64,000 bases of DNA from contig NC_091181.1 of assembly GCF_040958095.1 (NCBI RefSeq), forward strand, positions 27,050,783 to 27,114,782, given 5' to 3'. This document shows positions 55,431-64,000 of this stretch, piece by piece. Numbering within the stretch: position 1 is the first letter of the stretch; every line of letters starts with the position of its first letter. Position numbers and translations under genes: made by a program. The notes beneath the pieces were generated by a model that ran no database searches, was not told where the DNA came from, and saw nothing but the letters and a program-made list of their open reading frames with translations. This DNA is from Procambarus clarkii (Eukaryota; Arthropoda; Malacostraca; Decapoda; Cambaridae).

Positions 55431-55669
55431 TATTAACCTGAAGAACAAAATAAATTTAAAAATAAAGACTTGTAAATAATTAATATCCTTTTCAGATATA
55501 CGAGTGTTCTTTTCATCAAATACAATTATTGTTTTAATTATGAATGAATTAACTAAAGGTTTTTTGAGGGCAGCTGATCAAGGGAAGTATCCTTCGTGCT
55601 ATGCTAGGCATATCTCTTAATGTAATTAAATGCCTTTTCTTGATGGGTCCTTAGTGGTTACTTGTTACT

Positions 55670-56149
55670 AGCAATCTGGATAGCTCTACCCAATTCTAAG
55701 CACACCAGGCCCTTACAGCCCCAAACATAGAAAACAAGACTGCAACAATCCATCCAGTCACTAAGGTACTAGAACTAGTCACTACTAGTTCACCCACTAG
55801 TAGGTAGCTGTACACCCAGCTACTGGACCTGCTTCTCCCCCACTTTGCCATGTCAAGTCATTGCGTCAGGAAGACAGAAGGCCCAAATATAGAGGGACCA
55901 AGAGTGGCAAAATGGACCAGATGTTCCTCCAAAGTGCTTTCACTGGGATGAATCCTGAAAGGGCTAGCATGAAGAACCTCAAGCAAGTACACCTCTCCAT
56001 GATGCTGCTACACCCAGGCTCGCTCACATCAAAGGCTTTCAAGCACACAGACTAAAACATTTGCCACCAGCTGGAAAACGTGCAATAGGCCAATGTGATT
56101 GCTTAGTTTGTAGAAAAAAAAAAAAAAAAAAAAAAAAAATAGAGATTAG
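55670..56149 (+). other. Sequence ending in a 36-A tract, possible retroposed copy
   Basis: A moderately GC-rich stretch ends in A36 (56114-56149). A 64-codon frame (55861-56055) is not recognised. The A-tract suggests retroposition, but no source gene was identified and no flanking duplication was seen. Confidence 0.25.
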
Positions 56150-56754
56150 AAACATAAACATGGTGTAAAGTGTGTGCAGTTTCATTATGTACTGTCAACT
56201 GCTTCAACGACTACCACTCTCTCCAAGACTTCTAAATGTGCAATAATAGTGCAAAAACCTGTAAATAGTGTGTGCATGTGTGTAAATATAATAATGAACA
56301 ATGTGAATACATATTAAATGGGAGTAATTGAAAAATTTGTGTGCACATGTGTATACTCAATGTATGCAACATTTATTACCATTGAACATGATGTAACATC
56401 ATATGCAACACAATTAGTGAATAATATGTGATAAAATAGGCCTAGACAATGTAAATAATGCCGCGAAAATAAATTCGTGGTAACTCTGGTTGCTTGATGA
56501 CTGCGCGCGACGCCTCTGGGATGCACCTTGCATGAGTGAGCATGCAGGGTGTGACGTCATCGCTCATATTATGGGCTCATTTACGTCATTGGTAAGTACA
56601 ATTAATTTTTTTTCTCGTGTTCAGGGAACACAAATTAACAGGTTAGGAAGATTTTTTTTTTTGTTATGAGTCTGCGGGTGACAATAGCATATTTGCCCTT
56701 AGCAACACAAGGGTTAATGAAGGGTCCCAGTAGTACAGTTGTGTTTGTTGTTGA

Positions 56755-58155
56755 CCAAACCACACACTAGAAATTGAAGAGACAATGATGTTTCGCTCCA
56801 TCCTGGACCATTATCAAGTCAATTGTGAAGAGACGAGAAAGACACAGACATTAGTAAGGCATGAAAGAGGTGAGGAGTAGGAAATCTTGGAGGAAGGTAA
56901 AAGCAAGGCGAAAGATAGGGGTAATGGGTATGAAGGGGGTAATAAAAGGAGTAAATAGATATGAAAGAAAAAGTAAAAGAAAAAGAAAGAGAAAAAGGAT
57001 GGGTAGGCCACGTTTAGGTCACGTTTGTTAGAAGTTTAGAAAAGTTTAGAACATTTGTGTATGTACTGTGAAAGGGAAGTGTCAACAGAAACAAAGCCAG
57101 GACTCTGGTTCATGTTGAGTAGGTTGTGTATCAGAGCCGATTCAACAAGATGGTGTCTGAACAGTAGAGGCAGGAAAGATTATTTTAGAAGAAGCCCAAT
57201 CAATAGGTTGATTAGAATCCCTAACATGACAGAAGAGAGCATTGTTTGTGTCTTCAGACATAACACTTCTTTTGTGTTCCTTAAGTCTGTCATTAAGTGT
57301 ATGGCTAGGTTACCCAAGTATTGGAGAGGACGAGACGAACAGGAAATAGAGAAGACACCCGCGGCATTAGAAGCAGGAGGAGAAGTGTGAACAAGATTAC
57401 TACGAAGAGTGTTAGTTTGTCGAAAGGTGAGCTTTATGTCAAGAGGACGAAGGGTATTAGTAAGAGTTTTGAGTTCAGATATAAAGGGAAGGCAGAGCAC
57501 AGAGCTAGTAGTGTTGGAAGCAGGTTTAGGATGAAAGAAATTATGTTTAGCTTGAGAATAGGCACAGTTGATAAAATGTAAGGGGTAAACAAAGGCGAGA
57601 GAAAGATTTGTAAATACTGTAAAGTAAATTTCAAAATTAAGAAACTGAGGGGTCACTGATGTGTAGAGCGCGGAGGAAGCGAGACGAGGACACTTTTATT
57701 TAAAAGGAGGAGGATGGTAGGAAAAGAAGTGAATATATATATCACTATGCATGGGTTTGTGACAGAGAGAAAGAGAACCCGGTCAAAGAGCTGTGAACAT
57801 ACATGAACGTCAAGAAAAGGAAGGACGGCATTTGATTCCCATTCAATTTGGAAATGGCTGGAAGGAGCCAAATTGTTAAGAGAGGAGAGGAAAGGCTGGA
57901 AAAGAGTAAGGTCATGGGGCCAAAGGCAAAAATATCATCAACATAGCGAAGTCACAGAGGGACGATTATCAACAGTGGGAAAAAGAACGGTTTCGAAGTA
58001 TTCCATATAGAGATTGGCAAGAACAGGAAAGAGAGGGGAACCCATACCGACACCGAAAGTTTGATAGAAGTACTTACCATTGAAAGAGAAGGAATTAAGA
58101 GTCAACACAGAGTATGACGAGTTCAAGGAGGACGTCAGTGGGAAGCGGTAGATGA
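56755..58155 (-). mobile_element. Penelope-like element, frameshifted
   Basis: Minus-strand pieces in order: FNGKYFYQTFGVGMGSPLFP and LANLYMEYFETV (RT), LRYVDDIFAFG in another frame with the YVDD codons at 57946-57935, WESNAVLPFLDVHV (later RT), LRPLDIKLTFRQTNTLRS (thumb-like), then a degraded GIY-YIG nuclease (VFSISC...YLG). Several frameshifts separate these parts. The 3' end carries CTTGATAATGGTCCAGGATG and GCGAAACATC at 56790-56825. The order RT then GIY-YIG is diagnostic of Penelope-like elements. Confidence 0.82.
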
Positions 58156-58179
58156 AGTTGTGTTTGTTCTCGACTCAAT

Positions 58180-58325
58180 AAAAAATTTCAGGTTTGAATC
58201 CCGGATGGACAGAAATAGTTTGGTGCATTTCCTATTACCTAATGCACCTGTCCACCTAGCAGTAAATAGGTACCCAGGAGTTAGTCAGCTTGTTGTGGGG
58301 TTGCATCCTGGGAGGGTCACTAATT
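58180..58325 (+). mobile_element. tRNA-derived SINE variant B, plus copy
   Basis: CAGGTTTGAATCCCGGATGG (B box), CACCTGTCCACCTAGCAGTA, AATAGGTACCCAGGAGTTAG and TTGTGGGGTTGCATCCTGGG. It is paired with an inverted copy at 58500-58702. Confidence 0.8.
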
Positions 58326-58499
58326 CAATCTTGGGGAGGACCTTGATATAAGCCTAACATGTACTGTATGTATAAACTAGTTGCTTGTCCCCTGACACAA
58401 TAAGTGGGAGCATACCAGAGATTTATAGAATGTATTGTGTTAGGGGGCCAGGTAGCCAGTATATATATATATACAGTACATGTTAGGCTTATATCGAGG

Positions 58500-58702
58500 T
58501 GCAAAGGGTTGAATTACTGACCCCGCCAAGGATGCAACCCCACAACAAGCTGACTAACTCCTGAGTACATATTTACTGATAGGTGGATAGGAGCATTGGA
58601 TGAAAGTTAATGTGCTCAACCATTCCTGTGCCACCTGGGATTTGAACCTGGAAATCTTGATTGAAAGTCGTTAACAAACCTAACTGCACTACTGGGACTC
58701 TC
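58500..58702 (-). mobile_element. tRNA-derived SINE variant B, minus copy
   Basis: GAATTACTGACCCCGCCAAG, GATGCAACCCCACAACAAGC, TTTACTGATAGGTGGATAGG and CTGGGATTTGAACCTGGAAA. Together with the plus copy and the mirrored ATATAAGCCTAACATGTACT (58349 and 58470) it makes an inverted repeat. Confidence 0.82.
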
Positions 58703-58935
58703 TATTTTTTTTTTTTTTTAGTTGAATACCCAAAATGCTCAACATATTAGTGGCTTGATGTATTGTACTTCTCTTACCTTCAAATTCTCCAATGTTCAAG
58801 TATCATATATATATGTACCCCTTGCATCTACAATGTACGATTAAAGTGAAATCCCAAATATGAAGACAAACGAGCAGAATTAGGTTCAGGCCTTGTTGAG
58901 CTCGACCTGGTCACCTCCAGCCCTCACACACTCAC

Positions 58936-59100
58936 CAGCCGAGTGACTCACAAGAAGCACTCGCAAGGTACGGGTGGGTAGAGGCAGCGAGGCACTCTAA
59001 GGGCAACTATGGGTCTGTGACTGAGTGCTGGACCCTCGTCATCAGTGTTGTTGTGGTGAGGCGTCAGGGACCACTCCCTCAACCTCCACCTCACACCTTA
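58936..59100 (-). promoter_or_regulatory. Candidate 5' non-coding exon/promoter of SYS1
   Basis: A GC-rich patch in AT-rich surroundings. On the minus strand it ends at a strong donor, CGGCTG|GTGAGTG (exon end 58936). The SYS1 start exon is preceded by an acceptor 7 bases before its ATG, so a non-coding first exon must exist upstream. This is the best-looking candidate but is unproven. Confidence 0.3.
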
Positions 59101-59449
59101 ACCCACAATTTATTGTCAGTATCTTATTTGTAATTTAACGATTGTTTAATTCATTAATAGTAATTAATGAAACAAATAATCTGCAAATAATTGCAGATTA
59201 TTTGTTTTATATAGTTGATCTCTTTTTTACTCGATTCATATGGCCAGAAATTTCATTTTTCCTGAATTTACCTAAATTTACCCGAGGACCTCAACGAGGA
59301 CAGGAAGCCGGCAGATTTTCGAAGGTATTTCTACTTGACCTAATGATTTTGTCAAGCTAGAGTTTGAAATTCAACAGCGATTTAACATTTACAGTTTCGG
59401 CGGGTAGGTTGTTCCACGGGCTTATTACCGTGCGGGTGAAATGTTTATT

Positions 59450-59545
59450 TTATTTATTTATGTATAGAAGAGTTCTTACATTCTTGTAAAGCCACTAGCA
59501 CGCATAGCGTTTCGGGCAGGTCCTTAATCCAAAATTTTCCCCGGA
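59450..59545 (-). repeat. Interspersed repeat X, minus copy
   Basis: TTTATTTATGTATAGAAGAG, GTAAAGCCACTAGCACGCAT and AGCGTTTCGGGCAGGTCCTT. It is related to 59935, 29190 and 34028. Confidence 0.75.
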
Positions 59546-59559
59546 ATACGACCCGCGAC

Positions 59560-59930
59560 CCCATCATAGCCCCTGACACAAGACTCACTCCCTTCCCTAC
59601 CACACAGGGAACTTCCACAAGGTCGACCACTAAATCGATCTCAACTCAGACTTCAGCTCCACCAAGGACCCAGGCTGCACAAACAACATCTTCCACTCCA
59701 GCCCCCAAAGCTTTCACCATCTCAGCAAATGCGCTCATTGAAGTGCTATCCTCGACCACCATCACCATCACCGACGTGACTGAACCAGTTTCAACCACCA
59801 CACTGCTACTCCAGAGCCAACCTCAGCCTCAGGTTGTGAGACCAAAGTAAAATCCACCAATTACAGACTACGCTACGGACGCCTCAGACGAGGAACTCGC
59901 AGTAGCAGCTCCATCGCCGCCGCACTCCAC
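59560..59930 (+). pseudogene. Possible retroelement ORF1 remnant
   Basis: An open frame without ATG reads Thr/Ser/Pro/Gln-rich sequence (STQTSAPPRTQAAQTTSSTP, TISANALIEVLSSTTIT), meets one stop (RPK*) and continues in the same frame as ITDYATDASDEELAVAAPS. It lies between two repeat-X copies and upstream of LINE RT debris, so a gag-like ORF1 fragment is the likely source. No zinc knuckle is visible. Confidence 0.35.
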
Positions 59931-59934
59931 TTTA

Positions 59935-60110
59935 TTTTATTTATTTATTTATTTATATACAAGAAGGTACATTGGGTTTATGAGAGTACATAGCATGGTG
60001 CGTTTACATTTTTGTAAAGTCACTAGTACGCATAGCGTTTCGGGCAGATCCTTAATCTAACAGATTGATTGATTGATTGATTGATTGATTTATTTAAGTG
60101 TGGCACTTCG
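59935..60110 (-). repeat. Repeat X copy plus (GATT)n
   Basis: (TTTA)n, ATACAAGAAGGTACATTGGG, AGTCACTAGTACGCATAGCG and TTTCGGGCAGATCCTTAATC, followed by (GATT)n at 60065-60090. Confidence 0.8.
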
Positions 60111-60599
60111 TACAAGATTTCCTCATGGAGCCCACCACACCAAACTTCAATGACAGCACAGCTATGTCAACTCGAAGCAAAGTTCATACTAAGAAAAACC
60201 GCAAGATCTAGAGACATTCACAAATTCACAAGCTCTAAAATTGGTACAGCCAGCATTCTGAGACAGCCCCCCATCCACACACACTTCTAAACAAAACAAA
60301 ACAAATAATAATAGGTAAGGTACGGTAAGGTATGGACGTCTGGCTGCCGCTCGCACTTTTCCGCCCCCCTGGTGCTTTGGATGGTCCATCAATTCCACGA
60401 CAAATACTTAAGAATCATCGGCCAGCTGGGTTCAGCCCTCGCTCTTTTTCTCTAAAGAAAAAGAGGTTCCTCCTCTCCAGACTGTTCTTCCGTCTGTACC
60501 CACTTTCTGCTCCCTCTTTACCTGTACAATACATTGATTGTACTATGTACAATAGTATGATTGTACATAAAATACTAAGAAATTAAATTTCACCAAATT

Positions 60600-61850
60600 A
60601 AGGACAACATTAAGAAAACATGGAGCACTATTTTAAAAATATTATGATAAAAAACAGATTTTTAATAAAAAAAACAATACTGTACTCCTATCCAATGACG
60701 ATGGTGTGCTTTCAGTCTCTGACACTATTAAAATCAATAGCTTCTTCTCATCCATTGGCAAATTATATTCCATCCTCCATAACAAACGTTAAGAACTTAC
60801 AGGAAACTATCCAGAGCCTCTGTACCTAACTCCCGCTAATTCCTCTGATGTTAATGAGATAATCCTTTCTCTTAAAACAAAGTCAAGTGCCCTTGCTGAG
60901 ATACTAACTCTAATTTAGAAAAAAACATCGAGATTTCTAGCTTCAGTCATTGTATTGCTCTACAACAAACCGCTTGAACTCTAAACCTTTCCGGATATTC
61001 TAAAAAAAAAGCGAGAGTAACCCCAGTTCATAAATGTGGTGATCTCACTGATGTCAACAATTTCAGACCTATATCAATTCTGCCAACCTTGTCAAAAATA
61101 TTTGAAAAGCTAATCTACAAGCAGCTTTACTCTTATCTAACTAAACACAATATACTTAGCTCTTGCCAATATGGCTTCAGATCCCAAAAAAGCACTATCA
61201 ATGTACTGATTAGTATGATTAACTTGATACATGCAGCTCTCGATAAAAATGAAATTCCTGTTGGGTTATTTGTTGACTTACGTAAGGCTTTTAACACTGT
61301 CAACCACCAAAACCTTCTTCTTAAATTACAACATTATGGAGTCAGAGGTCACTCCCTCCAATACCTTCAATCGTATATAAGTGACAGGCTCCAGTATGTT
61401 TCTGTGAATGATTCTATTTCTCCCATCCTACCCATCAACATTAGTGTTCCACAGAGCAGCATACTTAGCCCTCTCCTCTTTCTCATCTACATTAATGACC
61501 TTCCAAATGCCCCTCAACACCTCAACCCAATTTTATTTGCTGATGACACAATCTTCATTTTCTCCAGTCCTAACTCTTACTCTGAATGATACAGTGAATA
61601 CTTAACTAAATGAAGTCCATCTTTGGGTATCTGCTAACAAACTCACCCTTAACATTGACAAAACCTTCTATATTTTGTTTAGTAATAAATTCTCAGATCA
61701 ACTTAATCTAAGAACAAGCAATATCCAAATTAATAACAAAGTAGATGGTAAATTCCTTTGTGTTCACATCAATAACAAGCTGAATTTCCAGGGCCACATT
61801 CAAAATATGGACACTGCTTGTATGCAGGCAGTGGAATTTCTGGTGGGGGG
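60600..61850 (+). mobile_element. LINE reverse-transcriptase pseudogene
   Basis: Plus-strand RT in several frames: VTPVHKCGDLTDVNNFRPIS, then a clean 166-codon frame (61089-61589) with SKIFEKLIYKQL, CQYGFRSQKST, GLFVDLRKAFNTVNHQ (motif A), SILSPLLFLIYINDLPN and LFADDTIF (motif C). The usual VPQGS is VPQSS. Stops follow, then LNIDKTFYILFSNK and LCVHINNKLNFQGHI. The tail is lost. It belongs to the Jockey/CR1/L2 group of RTs; the clade is not resolved. Confidence 0.8.
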
Positions 61851-62144
61851 GAAGAAAAAATCACATGTGCAGCAGGCGTTGCGCACGCAGCAAATGGGGG
61901 ATACAAACGGGGACCGAGACGGTCCCCCACTCGTCACGCTCGTTCAAGCCACACGCTCCTCATCAAAAGGCGCTACACTAGGCTCATTTAAGCTTCATGA
62001 ATATTCCTGTGGCTTAGTTTACTTATTATATTTGTTTAACTTACATATTTAAGTTTTTTGGTATATACGGTAGGCAGTTCCATGGGTTAATAACCTGTGG
62101 GTGAAAAAGAGCTGATCGATTGAAGATTAAGCCACCCAAGAGAT

Positions 62145-62290
62145 GGCATGAGCTGCAGTTCCCGTGGCACAGTGGTAAAACACTTGCCTATTGCTTCATG
62201 AGCAATTTGGCCTGGGTTCGTATCCTGCCCTGAGTGGATTGACTAGGCCCCAATCCTTAGCTGTACACCCAGTAGTGAATGGGTACCTGT
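62145..62290 (+). mobile_element. SINE family 3, with full tRNA-like head
   Basis: CCCGTGGCACAGTGGTAAAA (A box), CCTGGGTTCGTATCCTGCCC (B box), then GATTGACTAGGCCCCAATCC, TTAGCTGTACACCCAGTAGT and AATGGGTACCTGTTG. A-to-B spacing is tRNA-like. Confidence 0.78.
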
Positions 62291-62299
62291 TGTTAAACA

Positions 62300-63485
62300 C
62301 TGTGGTGGGTTTTAGTATTTGACAAGGTTCTGAATGTCAGTTTCTGTGGAGTGTTAACAACTGAGCCTGAGCAACTCACATTGGTGACCCATTGAAGAGA
62401 TGAACTTAGATGTGAGGCGACAGCAGAGAAGATAATGAAACAGCTAACAAAACTGGATGAAACTAAAGCAGTAGGACCAGACAAAGTATCACCGTGGATA
62501 CTAATAGAGGCAGTGCAAGCCCTCAGCATGCCTCAAGCAAGGATCTTTAATGGGTCACTCATGAAGGAAGAGTGCCCAGTTGATGGAAGGTGGCAAAATG
62601 GTACCAATTTTCAAAAAAGGAGATAATGAAGAAGCATTTAACTAAAGACTAGTATCACTGACAAATATCCCCTTCAAAGAACTTGAAGGAATGATCAGGT
62701 TAAGACTGGTTACACACTTAATTAAGAGATAATTAGGTACTTAAAACACTCAACATGGGTTCAGGAAGGAAAATCATGCCTAACAAACCTTCTGGAATTC
62801 TATGATTAAGTAACAAGAATAAGGCAGGTCAGGGAAGGATAAGCAGACTGTATATTTCTGGACTGCCAAAAAGCCTTTGATGTAGTACCACACAAAAGAC
62901 TGTTATTTAAACTTGAGAGGCAGGCAGGAGTAAGTGGAAAAACCCTAGCATGAGTAAGAAATTACCTAACAAGCAGGAGCCAGAGATTAACAGTAAGGGG
63001 CAAGAAGTCGGACTGTGGAACAGTAGCAAGTGGAGTACCTCAAGGATCGGTGCTGAGACCAGTTCTATTTCTAATATACATAAACAACATGTATACAGGA
63101 GTTGAGTCCTATATGTCAATGTTTGTGAATGACATGAAATTAATGAGACGAGTTGTGACATGAGAATTGTAGGATCCTCCAAAAGGACTTGAACAAGTTG
63201 CAGAGATGATCGGAGAAATGGCTACTGGAGTTTAATACGAGCAAGTGTAAAATTATTGAAATGATACCAAAGGGACAGTACACAATGAAGGGAATCTACC
63301 TACCTGTGATGATTTGAGAAAGAGACCTGAGAATGGACATAACACCAAATTTAACTCCTGAGGAACATATAAATAGGATAACATCAGCAGTGTACTCTAT
63401 GCTAGCAAAAGTTAGAATATCATTCAGAAACCTAAGTAAGGAGGCATTTAGAGCACTTTACATTGCCTATGTACTGGAATTATAC
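62300..63485 (+). mobile_element. CR1-like LINE pseudogene, main part
   Basis: Plus-strand RT pieces: KAVGPDKVSPWIL, YKPxSLTNI-like, QHGFRK-like, DCPKAFDVVPHKRLLFKL (motif A), SGVPQGSVLRPVLFLIYINN and MFVNDMKLM where FADD should be (catalytic Asp changed to Asn). Then LEFNTSKCKI and MDITPNLTPEEHINRITS. Numerous stops make it inactive. It is cut at 63485 by another LINE fragment and resumes at 63860. Confidence 0.82.
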
Positions 63486-63489
63486 CTAG

Positions 63490-63850
63490 ATGGGAATCTG
63501 GGAGTTCTACTTCTCCCCAAGCCCGGTCTGGGGCTAGGCTTGACTTGTGAGATCTTGGTCCAACAGGTTGTTGCTTGGAGTGGCCTGCAGGACCACATAA
63601 CCACCACAGCCCGGTTGGTCTGGCACTTCGTGAAGAAAACTACCTAGTTTTCTCTTGAAGGTGTTCACATTTATTCCGGCAATGTTTTTTATACACACTG
63701 GAAGTATTGTTGAACAACCGTGAACCTCTGGTGTTCATGCTGTTTTCTCCGATTGTGCCTGTGGCCCCCCTGCTATTCACTGATCCTATTCTGCATTTTC
63801 TTCCATATAGTTCACCCCAATATGTTGTTATTTTACTGTATAGATTTGGG
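63490..63850 (-). mobile_element. LINE 3' fragment nested in CR1
   Basis: The minus strand reads NIAGINVNTFKRKLGSFLHE, VPDQPGCGGYVVLQATPSNN and LLDQDLTSQA then stop: the C-terminal tail of a LINE RT, different from the surrounding CR1. It splits the CR1 frame between IAYVLEL and WDLTPEYATPS-type sequence. Confidence 0.72.
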
Positions 63851-63854
63851 ACCT

Positions 63855-63998
63855 GACCCCAGAGTATGCCACCCCATCATGGAGCCCCCACCTGAAGAAA
63901 CACATAAGGAAACTGGAAAAGGTTCAAAAGTTTGCAACGAGGCTCATCCTAGAATTGAGAGGGATGAGGTATAAAAAAAAAGGGGGGGGGGGCAGGGA
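63855..63998 (+). mobile_element. CR1-like LINE, continuation to the window end
   Basis: The plus strand reads PEYATPSWSPHLKKHIRKLE, KVQKFATRLILELRGMR, which follows on from the copy ending at 63485. It ends near a poly(A)/poly(G) run at 63974-63993 by the window edge. Confidence 0.78.
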
Positions 63999-64000
63999 GA

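Noticed and set aside
55861-56055. 64-codon frame before the A36 tract as a processed gene
   Set aside because: Both strands are open here, no family is recognised and no target duplication was found.

Overview
This is eukaryotic, repeat-rich, non-coding-dominated DNA, most likely from an arthropod and probably a decapod crustacean such as a crayfish. The grounds are intron-split coding sequence, long (TA)n, (CA)n and (GT)n microsatellites, several tRNA-derived SINE families, CR1-like, I/Nimb-like and Penelope-like retroelements, and arthropod-type CCTAA/TTAGG tracts inside a transposable element. The species assignment is an inference. There are no operons, ribosome binding sites, rRNA genes or CRISPR arrays. 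Most short open frames are chance or transposon debris.

Host gene: one conserved gene is recognisable, on the minus strand: SYS1, a trans-Golgi membrane protein. It has four coding exons (55430-55362, 50110-50018, 49515-49448, 45986-45749), clean GT/AG splice sites and a 155-residue product. Its introns and 3' flank hold a deleted Tigger/pogo transposon, a TTAA-flanked piggyBac-like element, a second TTAA element and a SINE. A weaker candidate terminal exon of an unrecognised gene lies at 15527-15278.

Layout: 0.8-1.9 kb holds two inverted copies of a TIR element. 5.7-9.8 kb is a large palindrome of about fifteen nearly identical 260-bp tandem units containing tRNA-like sequence, bounded by (TA)n. 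10-15 kb is a pile of SINE, CR1 and other LINE fragments. 17.8-19.1 kb has a splice-donor-bearing tandem repeat, a Penelope GIY-YIG remnant and a long-TIR MITE. 21.4-22.2 kb is a palindrome of two 380-bp elements separated by TATATA. 29.7-32.6 kb is a cluster of elements embedded in (TA)n plus a CR1 copy split by a foldback SINE composite with a 12-bp target duplication. 36.1-42.3 kb is a full-length, open I/Nimb-type LINE with a 13-bp target duplication. 45.2-55.4 kb (perhaps to 59.1 kb) is SYS1. 56.8-64 kb contains Penelope, LINE and CR1 remains, including another nested insertion.

The most unusual structure is the 5.8-9.8 kb palindromic tRNA-like satellite. Parts of its monomer recur at 30.4-30.6 kb beside (TA)n, which suggests mosaic elements that move or expand at TA microsatellites.
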